A DNA stretch of 9,972 nucleotides from Gammaproteobacteria bacterium (GTDB taxonomy: Bacteria > Pseudomonadota > Gammaproteobacteria > Chromatiales > Sedimenticolaceae), in contig JAGRHE010000095.1 of the NCBI GenBank assembly GCA_020445165.1, positions 1 to 9,972 of the forward strand, written 5' to 3'. The position numbers and the translations under genes are program-made. Below the pieces are notes generated by a model, which saw nothing but the letters and a program-made list of their open reading frames with translations, did no database searches and was not told the origin of the DNA. Below, piece by piece: positions 1 to 6,041 of this stretch (positions within the stretch are counted from its first letter, which is position 1; each line of letters opens with the position of its first letter).

Positions 1-708
1 CAGGAAGACGCCATCGGGCGCCATCGCCAACACCTCGGCGGCGGGCGTCCTGGCGGGGACAACGGTTATGCGACAACCACGATCGACCAGCATGCGCAGT
101 ATGTTGCGCTTGACACCGTAGTCGTAGGCGACCACGTGATACCTGGCCTGAGCGGGATCTTTGACCGGGTGTCCCTCGGCCAGCCGCCAGGTGCCCTCAT
201 TCCACTCGTAAGATGCCTCTGTCGTCACCTTACGCGCCAGGTCCATGCCCTTGAGCCCGGCAAATCCACGTGCGGCCGCCAGGGCCGCGGCCTCATTCGG
301 CTCACCGGCGATGATGCAACCATTCTGGGCGCCTTTCTCGCGCAGCAGCCGGGTCAGGCGCCGGGTATCGATCTGGGCGATACCGACGACACCGGCGGCG
401 ACCAGGTAATCCTGCAGGGATTGTTCACTGCGAAAATTGCTCAGCAGCAGCGGCAAATCGCGGATGACCAGGCCGGCGGCGTGGATCGCGGCGGATTCCT
501 CGTCCTCGGCGTTGACACCGGTATTGCCGATGTGGGGGTAGGTCAAGGTGACGATCTGGCGACTGTAAGAGGGGTCGGTCAGGATCTCCTGATAGCCGGT
601 CATCGCGGTGTTGAAAACCACCTCACCGACTGTCTGCCCGTCAGCACCAATCGACTGGCCGTGAAAAACACTGCCGTCTTCGAGAACAAGTATCGCCGGT
701 CTGGTCAT
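1..708 (-). CDS. carA: Carbamoyl-phosphate synthase small (glutaminase) subunit, 3' end cut off by window
   Basis: CarA hydrolyses glutamine and passes ammonia to CarB for carbamoyl phosphate, the precursor of arginine and pyrimidines, in the cytoplasm. The reverse strand reads [17 protein letters not shown], then a [21 protein letters not shown] segment (only its first part is needed to recognise the family), [11 protein letters not shown] and a late [11 protein letters not shown], all typical of CarA. The window holds 236 codons: the N-terminal small-subunit domain and the start of the class I amidotransferase domain. It ends at DGVFL, just before the expected SNGPGDP, so the catalytic Cys/His/Glu triad lies outside. 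ATG at 708-706 is chosen because homology begins there; the preceding GCGGAAAA is a modest ribosome site. The usual gammaproteobacterial upstream neighbour dapB is absent; a trxC-type gene sits there instead. The family call is firm. Confidence 0.97.
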   Translation of the reverse strand, partial: MTRPAILVLEDGSVFHGQSIGADGQTVGEVVFNTAMTGYQEILTDPSYSRQIVTLTYPHIGNTGVNAEDEESAAIHAAGLVIRDLPLLLSNFRSEQSLQDYLVAAGVVGIAQIDTRRLTRLLREKGAQNGCIIAGEPNEAAALAAARGFAGLKGMDLARKVTTEASYEWNEGTWRLAEGHPVKDPAQARYHVVAYDYGVKRNILRMLVDRGCRITVVPARTPAAEVLAMAPDGVFL

Positions 709-811
709 TTTTCCGCGCACAAACAACCGGTAGAGGCGCCGTTGGTCGCCCCTTCCAGTTTGGATCAGTCGTAGAATTTCGTGGACTCACAGCTCTTTGC
801 TGCGGTGCAGT

Positions 812-841
812 ATGCTAACCGCCGGACAGCCCTGCTGTCCA
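812..841 (-). promoter_or_regulatory. Possible sigma-70 promoter for carA
   Basis: Read on the minus strand, TGGACA (836-841, 5 of 6 to TTGACA) and TAGCAT (812-817, 4 of 6 to TATAAT) are 18 bases apart. Transcription would start near 805, leaving a leader of roughly 95 bases before carA. It lies in the 199-base gap (709-907) between trxC and carA. No leader peptide or known pyrimidine attenuator is evident in the gap. The call rests on motif matching alone. Confidence 0.35.
824..840. repeat. Perfect inverted repeat GGACAGC-cct-GCTGTCC upstream of carA
   Basis: Seven-base arms are perfectly complementary around a three-base loop. The repeat covers most of the putative carA -35 element and part of its spacer. 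No T-run follows on either strand, so it is not a standard intrinsic terminator. It could be an operator for a dimeric repressor, or a simple RNA hairpin at the end of a trxC transcript. Confidence 0.4.
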
Positions 842-907
842 CGTCTCGAAGGGCATTCTACCAGTCGCAACGTCTGCCGTGGGCACTCAATTCGACAGTG
901 CCTGATT

Positions 908-1345
908 TCAGCCCAGGTGCTGGCGGGTCCAGGCGACGATATGACGGGCATCCATGGCGCCCGACATGCGTTGCACCTCGCGTCCGCCAGCGAATATCGC
1001 CATGGTCGGAATGCTGCGGATCGAGAATCGGGCTGCCAGTGCCTGCTCCTGTTCGGTGTTCACCTTGAGCACCCGCACCACCGGCTCGAGTTGCCTCGCC
1101 GCCTCGGCAAATGCTGGCGCCATCATCCGGCAGGGGCCGCACCACGGCGCCCAAAAATCCACCAACAGCGGAATCTCGCTGCGATTGAGCTGGGTTTCGA
1201 ACTCACGCTGGCCCACGTCGGCCGGCTTGCCTTCGAACAATGGCCGCTTGCAACGGCCACAAATCGCGCCGGCACCCAGGCGGGCGACCGGGACCCTGTT
1301 CACTCCCGCGCAGTGGGGGCAGACGACATGTTTGGTTTCACTCAC
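908..1345 (-). CDS. trxC: Thioredoxin 2 (TrxC type) with N-terminal zinc ribbon
   Basis: Cytoplasmic protein-disulfide reductase of the Trx2 class. Counting from GTG at 1345, the 145-aa product has two Cys pairs, C9-x2-C12 (CPHC) and C29-x2-C32 (CGRC), the zinc ribbon that separates TrxC from TrxA. A thioredoxin fold follows with FWAPWCGPC (C69 and C72 redox active), the VNTE segment and the cis-Pro loop RSIPT. An upstream in-frame ATG at 1375 gives 155 aa, but GGAG sits six bases before the GTG, and the GTG start gives a protein close to the E. coli length (139 aa). In E. coli trxC belongs to the OxyR regulon; no OxyR site was identified here. The gene is divergent from cnoX, and carA lies downstream on the same strand 199 bases away. 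Symbol assigned by domain architecture. Confidence 0.93.
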   Translation of the reverse strand: MSETKHVVCPHCAGVNRVPVARLGAGAICGRCKRPLFEGKPADVGQREFETQLNRSEIPLLVDFWAPWCGPCRMMAPAFAEAARQLEPVVRVLKVNTEQEQALAARFSIRSIPTMAIFAGGREVQRMSGAMDARHIVAWTRQHLG

Positions 1346-1422
1346 ACCAGGCTCCAGGTGGCTGCAATCTCTCATCGCTTCAAATGGGGGTCGAAAGGCC
1401 CCGCTTCAACCCCGACGGCAGC

Positions 1423-1451
1423 TTGAAATTTATGTGTCGAGCCCGCATTTT
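1423..1451 (+). promoter_or_regulatory. Possible sigma-70 promoter for cnoX
   Basis: TTGAAA (1423-1428, 5 of 6) and CATTTT (1446-1451, 3 of 6) are 17 bases apart in the 141-base gap between trxC and cnoX. The -10 match is poor, so the call is tentative. cnoX itself has a clear GGGGAG ribosome site about ten bases before its ATG. Confidence 0.25.
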
Positions 1452-1486
1452 CCGCGCTTGGCCATACCGAAGGGGAGACCTCGTAA

Positions 1487-2347
1487 ATGTCCGAATCGCC
1501 CTATATCGTCGACATCGACGAGAGCAATTTCGAGCAGATCGTGTTGCAGGGTTCGCATCGCGTCCCGGTGCTGGTCGACTTCTGGGCCAGCTGGTGTCAA
1601 CCATGCCAGATGCTGATGCCGCTATTGGCCAAACTCGCTGACGCCTACCAGGGACGCTTCGTCCTCGCCAAGATCAACACCGAAGAGCAGCAGACGATCG
1701 CGGCCCAGTTCGGCATACGCAGCATTCCAACGGTCAAGCTGTTCAAGGATGGCGCTGCAGTCGACGAGTTTGCCGGAGCGCTGCCGGAGGCGCAGATTCG
1801 CGAATTTCTCGACCGCCATCTGCCGCGCGCCTCAGATGACCAGGTGGCGAGAGCCGAGCAGCTGCTGTTCTCGGGCGATTACGATGGGGCTATCGCCTTG
1901 CTCGTCGAAGCCCGCGATGCCGATCCAGACAACCCACGCATCAGCGCAACCATCGCCCGCGCATACTCGGCGGCGGGCGATCTCGACGCCGCCGACGCAG
2001 AACTGGACAAACTTCCGGCAGGCCAGCAGGACGAACCAGACATCAAGCAGCTGCGCTCACTGCTGTTCTTTGATCGCATTGCCAGTTCCGGCGACTCACC
2101 CGATGTGCTCGACCGGCAACTGCACGACAATCCCGGCGACAGTGACACGCGCTACAAGCTGGCGGCATGCCAGGTGCTGGCAAACGACATCCACGGTGCA
2201 ATGGAAAACCTGCTGCTGATCATGCAGAAGGACCGCAAATACGGGGACGATGCGGCCCGACTGGCGCTACTGCGGCTGTTCGACATGCTCGGCGATGATC
2301 CGGCGGTCACCCGTTACCGGGCCCGCATGTTCAACCTGCTGCACTGA
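1487..2347 (+). CDS. cnoX: Chaperedoxin CnoX (YbbN-type thioredoxin-TPR protein), redox-active variant
   Basis: CnoX holds stress-unfolded proteins and hands them to DnaK/DnaJ and GroEL. The 286-aa product has a thioredoxin domain (about residues 5-110) with FWASWCQPC, putting cysteines at 37 and 40, followed by INTEEQQ and the cis-Pro loop RSIPTVKLF. A helical TPR-like region (about 115-286) contains repeats such as AEQLLFSGDYDGAIALL and a C-terminal DPAVTRYRARMFNLL segment typical of YbbN proteins. E. coli CnoX has SQHC and lacks the first Cys; the intact CxxC here resembles the Caulobacter type, so thiol-disulfide activity is expected (inference). Start ATG 1487 has GGGGAG upstream. The DUF1244 gene follows 54 bases downstream on the same strand, with its own ribosome site, and is probably co-transcribed. 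Confidence 0.95.
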   Translation: MSESPYIVDIDESNFEQIVLQGSHRVPVLVDFWASWCQPCQMLMPLLAKLADAYQGRFVLAKINTEEQQTIAAQFGIRSIPTVKLFKDGAAVDEFAGALPEAQIREFLDRHLPRASDDQVARAEQLLFSGDYDGAIALLVEARDADPDNPRISATIARAYSAAGDLDAADAELDKLPAGQQDEPDIKQLRSLLFFDRIASSGDSPDVLDRQLHDNPGDSDTRYKLAACQVLANDIHGAMENLLLIMQKDRKYGDDAARLALLRLFDMLGDDPAVTRYRARMFNLLH

Positions 2348-2401
2348 TCGCAGACGCGACTGAATTCCCACGTTCCCGCTTTTTCCAAGGAGACGCCAAC
2401 G

Positions 2402-2707
2402 ATGACCCCCGAACAACAGACCCAGATCGAAGCGGCCGCGTGGCGCACCCTGGTCGGCCACCTGCAAAAACGCACAGACGTTCAGAATATCGATCTCATG
2501 AACCTGGCCGGCTTCTGCCGCAACTGCATGTCACGCTGGATGGCGCATGCGGCCGACGCACAGCAGGTCGACCTGAGCGAACCGCAGGCGCGCGAGATCA
2601 TCTACGGGATGACCTACGACGAGTGGAAATCCAAGCACCAGCGCGAAGCGACTGCCGAACAGCTCGCGCGTTACAAGCAGATCGGTCCGGACGACACGAC
2701 CGATTGA
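2402..2707 (+). CDS. DUF1244 family small protein, function unknown
   Basis: A 101-aa cytoplasmic protein with the DUF1244 signature: NLAGFCRNCMSRW (C39 and C42, a CxxC pair), then IIYGMTYDEWKSKHQ and the tail ATAEQLARYKQ. The family is widespread in proteobacteria and, to my knowledge, has no established function; the conserved CxxC suggests metal binding or redox chemistry but this is inference. ATG 2402 has AAGGAG (2387-2392) nine bases upstream. It follows cnoX by 54 bases with no terminator visible between them, and is convergent with trmO, whose stop is 23 bases away. No signal peptide or membrane segment is present. Confidence 0.92.
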   Translation: MTPEQQTQIEAAAWRTLVGHLQKRTDVQNIDLMNLAGFCRNCMSRWMAHAADAQQVDLSEPQAREIIYGMTYDEWKSKHQREATAEQLARYKQIGPDDTTD

Positions 2708-2730
2708 CCTCGCAGGTCTGCGCTCAATGG

Positions 2731-3435
2731 TCAGGGGTGCAGAATTGCGACCACCTCGACCCCGGCATCATCGACGCGCCAGCGGACGTCTCGACCCGCC
2801 AACGCTACGCCATAGGTGCGATTCGGTTCGGCTCCACGCCTGTATGCCGGGCGCGGATCCAGGCACAGCACCTCTTCGATAAGACAGCGCAGCTCGTCCG
2901 CATCTGCATGCGCCCGCAGATCGCGGCGGGCTTCGTCGGAAAAACGGACGGCACACACGGCCTTGGGCTGATCATCGGCGAATCCTCCATGCGCATCAGC
3001 GATCGCATCCGCATAGGGAACGTAGGGCCGGACGTCGACAATCGGGGTTCCGTCCACCAGGTCCAGGCCGGCGACCCGTAGCATGGGCACCGGTCGCTCG
3101 ATCACCGACAGCAGACGCACGGCGGACAAGCCAAGGAAATTGGGACGGAACGGCGAGCGGCTGGCGAACACCCCAACCTCGGTGTTGCCACCGAGCCGGG
3201 GCGGTCGTACCCGTGTCCGCCATCCCTGTTCCAGGCAGCGATCGAACACGAAGGTCAGCCAGACATGGGAAAATCCTGCCAGGCCATCGACCATTGCCGG
3301 ATCGTCGTAAGGTGGCAGGAATTCGATCTCGCCAATCGCGCTCGGCGCCAGGCCCGGCTGTCGTGGCACCGCGAACTTTTCGTCGAATGGCGAACGGACA
3401 CGACCCACGGGCTCGATACAGAATGTGGATTCCAA
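2731..3435 (-). CDS. trmO: tRNA (N6-threonylcarbamoyladenosine37-N6)-methyltransferase TrmO, TTG start
   Basis: TrmO uses S-adenosylmethionine to methylate t6A37 to m6t6A37 in threonine tRNAs. The product (234 aa from TTG; E. coli about 235) carries the family's hallmarks in order: VGRVRSPF near the start, KFAVPRQPGL, FSHVWLTFVF, RPPRLGGN, GVFASRSPFRPNFLG, DLVDGTPIVDVRPYVPY, and the C-terminal LDPRPAYRRG and DVRWRVDDAGVEV. The reading frame is open far upstream (to about 4038) with no plausible ATG near the homology start. TTG at 3435-3433 gives MESTFCIEPVGRV, aligns with the E. coli N-terminus, and has GAGG eight bases upstream. Convergent with DUF1244 and divergent from the c-di-GMP gene region. 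Confidence 0.95.
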   Translation of the reverse strand: MESTFCIEPVGRVRSPFDEKFAVPRQPGLAPSAIGEIEFLPPYDDPAMVDGLAGFSHVWLTFVFDRCLEQGWRTRVRPPRLGGNTEVGVFASRSPFRPNFLGLSAVRLLSVIERPVPMLRVAGLDLVDGTPIVDVRPYVPYADAIADAHGGFADDQPKAVCAVRFSDEARRDLRAHADADELRCLIEEVLCLDPRPAYRRGAEPNRTYGVALAGRDVRWRVDDAGVEVVAILHP

Positions 3436-3488
3436 AGATTCGCCCTCGAGTGTGCCTTGGTGCGCAAAAATGGCCGCTGGGTCCAGAC

Positions 3489-3516
3489 ATAATACCCGCT
3501 GCCGGCGTCCGTTAAA
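3489..3516 (-). promoter_or_regulatory. Possible sigma-70 promoter for trmO
   Basis: On the minus strand TATTAT (3489-3494, 5 of 6) is preceded by TTTAAC (3511-3516, 3 of 6) with a 16-base spacer. The start would fall near 3482, about 47 bases ahead of the TTG. Its -35 overlaps the -35 of the divergent sigma-28-like promoter. The -10 is good, the -35 weak. Confidence 0.4.
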
Positions 3517-3539
3517 GTCGTTGCATTCCTGACCGATAA
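3513..3539 (+). promoter_or_regulatory. Sigma-28 (FliA)-type promoter for the leader ORF and c-di-GMP gene
   Basis: TAAAGTCG (3513-3520), 11 bases, then ACCGATAA (3532-3539). Against the E. coli FliA consensus TAAAGTTT-N11-GCCGATAA this is 6 of 8 and 7 of 8 with exact spacing, including the whole TAAA core. The -10 ends 23 bases before the ATG of the leader ORF, a normal short leader. It predicts late flagellar (class 3) expression of the gene downstream. Many FliA regulons include c-di-GMP enzymes, for example pdeH (yhjH) in E. coli. Seen by eye; no start-site data. Confidence 0.7.
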
Positions 3540-3562
3540 CCCAGGAAACCGGAGGACAAGCA

Positions 3563-3628
3563 ATGCACGAAGGGCCTGATCGCCCGACTCGATCGCGACC
3601 GCAGACGACAGCCGGTGACAGCCTGTGA
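3563..3628 (+). CDS. 21-codon leader ORF translationally coupled to the c-di-GMP gene
   Basis: An ATG at 3563 follows a strong GGAGG (3551-3555) by seven bases. The encoded 21-aa peptide begins MHEGPDRPTRSR and is rich in Arg, Pro and Thr, with no membrane segment. Its stop, TGA at 3626-3628, shares its A with the ATG of the next gene (TGATG), the classic arrangement for translational coupling. The downstream gene has no convincing ribosome site of its own (GCCGGTGACAGCCTGTG precedes its ATG), so ribosomes finishing the leader may be its main source. Too short for homology; conservation of position would be the test. The peptide itself may have no function. Confidence 0.55.
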   Translation: MHEGPDRPTRSRPQTTAGDSL

Positions 3629-5727
3629 TGACCGCATTGCGCAAGCCTGTTGCGCTGTTCCTGCTGATCCTGGTCGGCGAACTCGTCTCGTCCCTGGTGC
3701 TGCATGGTGCGGACAGCCTGACGCCGGCCGCGGTCGGCACCGCTACCCTGGTTGCGGCGTTGATCGCCGTTGTCTGGGATTTCGCCGTACACCGCCCAGC
3801 AAGGCAAGGGATGCGAATGCTGCGCGGACGCATGCGCACGCTGTCTGCCCGTGCTCCGGGCGCACCCGACGACCAGCCGCGTCCGGGCTCGGATACCGAC
3901 CCTCTGACACTCGACCGCATTCTGGTCGCACGCCAGAAGAAGATCGCAGCCTATACCCGCCGGCTGCGCAGTCAGCTCGATCGCTACCAGGCAATTTATC
4001 GGCAATCGCATGACGCGGTCCTGGTGTTCGAACCGCACACCATGGTGCTTTTCGACTGCAACCCGCGCGCATGTGACTTCCTCGGCCGTTCACGTGGCGA
4101 GATGACCGGCCTGCGCCTGGTCGATCTGCACGACGAAGACGAGACCTATCTGCGCAACCTGATCGACGACGTCATGGGAAGCACGCATGGCAGGTATTTC
4201 CGGATCAACTACCGGACTGCAGATGGTCGCTTGTTGCCCGCCGAGGTCTCCGCATCACGCATCGTGCACGAACAGGGCAACCTGCTGATGTGCATCGCAC
4301 GTGACGTCAGTGAGCGGGAAAATGCCGCGCGCAAGATCCAGCACCTCGCCTATCACGACACGCTGACCAACCTGCCCAACCGCACCCTGCTGACCGACCG
4401 CGTCAATCGCGCCCTGGCACGCGCGCGGCGCACGAGCCAGGTCGGTGCGCTACTGTTTCTCGACCTCGACCGGTTCAAACGCATCAACGACTCCCTGGGC
4501 CATTCGGTCGGTGACGCGTTGCTCAAGGAACTGGCCAACCGCCTGCGCGCGACCTTGCGCGAGGAAGACACGGTCGCGCGTCTGGGGGGGGACGAATTCG
4601 TGATCCTGCTGGAAGGACTCGGTACCGACTCGCAGCTGGCAACCGACAAAGCGAGCGAGATCGCGGAGAAGGTCCGCCAGGTTTTCAACGATGAGTTCAT
4701 GCTCGACGGACATGAACTGTATGTCACATCGAGCATCGGCATCGTGACTTTCCCGCGCGACGGCGACAGCGTCGAAACCCTCCTCCGCCATGCCGACACT
4801 GCGATGTACCACGCCAAGGGTGCCGGTCGCGATGGCGCGCGGGTCTTCGAGAGCAGGATGGACGAAGCGGCCACGTCACGCCTGCGACTCGAAAACGAGT
4901 TGCGTATCGCGCTGCGGGAACAACAGTTCGAGTTGTACCTGCAACCGGTGCTGGCCATCCGCGATGGGCGCGTGCTCGGCGCCGAGGTGCTGGTCCGCTG
5001 GCAGCATCCGACCGAGGGCCTGATCTCGCCGACCGAGTTCATGACCTACATCGAAAACTGCTCGCTGATGCTCAAGCTGGATGACTGGGTACTGACCGAA
5101 ACCTGCCGATTGCTGGGTGAGATCGAGGCTGACGAAGACCTCCAGGTACCCGTGTCACTCTCCGTAAACGTCAGCCAGCAGCAATTCCACCAGGCCGATT
5201 TCGTCGACCGGGTGGCCATGATCCTGCAACAGACCAGCGCCGACCCTAGACGACTGCAGTTTGATATCACCGAGACGGTTCTGCTCAAGGACACCAGCGA
5301 GTCGGTAGCGCGCATCAATGCCCTGAAGAAGATGGGAATTCGTTTCGCGATTGACGATTTCGGGACCGGTTATTCATCCCTGGCCGACCTGCGCCAACTG
5401 CCGATCGATACGATCAAGATCGACCGCACCTTCATCCGGGATATCGCGACTGACCAGAACGATGCCGCGATCGTACGCGCTGTACTGTCGATGGCCACAC
5501 ACCTGGGCGTCAGCGTGATCGCCGAAGGCGTCGAGACGCGCGAGCAACTCAGCTTTCTGCGCCAGGCAGGCTGCCATTATTACCAGGGGTTTCTCGGCCG
5601 CCCACCCTTCTCCGCCGAGCGTTTCCGCGAGGAGCTCCAGTTCAGCGGCGAGCTTTACCGGCCGGTATCGCCGGAAAAATCGAATGCCACCGAGATCGAA
5701 CCGGCATCGTCGTCATCGGCCGCCTGA
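3628..5727 (+). CDS. Membrane-anchored PAS-GGDEF-EAL cyclic-di-GMP enzyme
   Basis: Bifunctional-type c-di-GMP protein of 699 aa. Two hydrophobic stretches (about 8-27 and 33-52) form an N-terminal membrane hairpin; a basic linker, then a PAS domain (about 120-232), GGDEF (about 236-405) and EAL (about 417-665) follow. The cyclase motif RLGGDEF is intact (GGDEF at 320-324), with the RxxD inhibitory site (REED) at its normal place. The phosphodiesterase side keeps the expected residues: AEVLVRW (E453; EVL replaces EAL), NVSQQQF, DITET, DDFGTGYSS (from 576), KIDRTF, AEGVET and the YYQGF glutamine. Both activities are therefore possible; which dominates cannot be read from sequence. ATG 3628 is used; GTG at 3625 is an adjacent alternative, and TGA at 3616-3618 closes the frame upstream. 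A sigma-28-like promoter links it to motility. It ends in a Ser-rich tail. Confidence 0.96.
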   Translation: MTALRKPVALFLLILVGELVSSLVLHGADSLTPAAVGTATLVAALIAVVWDFAVHRPARQGMRMLRGRMRTLSARAPGAPDDQPRPGSDTDPLTLDRILVARQKKIAAYTRRLRSQLDRYQAIYRQSHDAVLVFEPHTMVLFDCNPRACDFLGRSRGEMTGLRLVDLHDEDETYLRNLIDDVMGSTHGRYFRINYRTADGRLLPAEVSASRIVHEQGNLLMCIARDVSERENAARKIQHLAYHDTLTNLPNRTLLTDRVNRALARARRTSQVGALLFLDLDRFKRINDSLGHSVGDALLKELANRLRATLREEDTVARLGGDEFVILLEGLGTDSQLATDKASEIAEKVRQVFNDEFMLDGHELYVTSSIGIVTFPRDGDSVETLLRHADTAMYHAKGAGRDGARVFESRMDEAATSRLRLENELRIALREQQFELYLQPVLAIRDGRVLGAEVLVRWQHPTEGLISPTEFMTYIENCSLMLKLDDWVLTETCRLLGEIEADEDLQVPVSLSVNVSQQQFHQADFVDRVAMILQQTSADPRRLQFDITETVLLKDTSESVARINALKKMGIRFAIDDFGTGYSSLADLRQLPIDTIKIDRTFIRDIATDQNDAAIVRAVLSMATHLGVSVIAEGVETREQLSFLRQAGCHYYQGFLGRPPFSAERFREELQFSGELYRPVSPEKSNATEIEPASSSSAA
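4584..4591 (+). repeat. G8 homopolymer inside the GGDEF catalytic codons
   Basis: Eight consecutive G bases span the Leu-Gly-Gly-Asp codons of the RLGGDEF motif (CTG GGG GGG GAC). Slippage of one base here would abolish both the cyclase motif and the EAL domain. The tract is in frame in this assembly. Confidence 0.9.
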
Positions 5728-5731
5728 CCGT

Positions 5732-5947
5732 TCAGCCTGTCACCACCCGGTTTGCCCACAGTAACGCGCGTCGCTGGCCGAGCTGCTGTTCGAAGAACCG
5801 GATCAGGGCCTTTTCGTAACCACAGTCACCATCCGGCCCGATTTCGGCCAGACGCTTCTCGAGAATCGCGATCTCTTCGCGCAAACGCGATTGGCTGACA
5901 TTGGGCAGGCACGTTCTTTTTCGTACCGTCTGCATGCGCATCTTCAT
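5732..5947 (-). CDS. Small helical (coiled-coil) hypothetical protein, 71 aa
   Basis: Not assigned to a named family. The 71-aa product is almost all helix, with a charged heptad-like stretch (QSRLREEIAILEKRLAEIG), a GPDGDCGYEKALIRFFEQQ turn-and-helix and a basic end; it has no signal peptide or membrane span. The loop GDCGYEKALIR looks like a conserved core rather than random translation. Start is uncertain: ATG at 5947, 5941 or 5935 are all in frame. AAGAAGAG is badly close to the first and best spaced (eight bases) for the second. It is convergent with the c-di-GMP gene with only four bases between stops. A GTCGATAA (5957-5964) upstream resembles a sigma-28 -10 but lacks a fitting -35. Confidence 0.68.
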   Translation of the reverse strand: MKMRMQTVRKRTCLPNVSQSRLREEIAILEKRLAEIGPDGDCGYEKALIRFFEQQLGQRRALLWANRVVTG

Positions 5948-6015
5948 TACTCTTCTTTATCGACATCCAGACGTTAACCGGCGTTCATGAAAGATGCATG
6001 ACAATCAACCGGGCA

Positions 6016-6032
6016 CCCGCTTCGGCAGCGGG
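6016..6032 (-). terminator. Possible weak terminator hairpin after the antiporter gene
   Basis: CCCGCT and AGCGGG arms pair perfectly over a five-base loop, about ten bases beyond the antiporter stop. The following sequence on the minus strand (TGCCCGGTTGATT) has no real T-run, so intrinsic termination would be inefficient. Nothing else is recognised in the 94-base gap (5948-6041) apart from the upstream region of the 71-aa gene. Confidence 0.3.
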
Positions 6033-6041
6033 AAACGCGCT

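Noticed and set aside
136..774. 212-codon plus-strand ORF at the window start
   Set aside because: It is antisense to carA, and the minus-strand reading has clear family motifs; the plus-strand product has none.
824..840. Hairpin as intrinsic terminator of trxC
   Set aside because: The stem is good but no T-run follows on either strand.
3996..4003. Perfect GCCGATAA on the minus strand inside the c-di-GMP gene
   Set aside because: No acceptable -35 lies 11 bases upstream and no gene follows; taken as a chance match.
3436..4038. N-terminal extension of the trmO frame
   Set aside because: The extension runs antisense through the start of the c-di-GMP gene and its translation is Arg/Cys-rich nonsense; homology to TrmO begins at about 3435.
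4353..5042. 229-codon minus-strand ORF
   Set aside because: Antisense shadow of the GGDEF-EAL gene, Ser/Arg-rich as expected from reverse reading of GC-rich codons.
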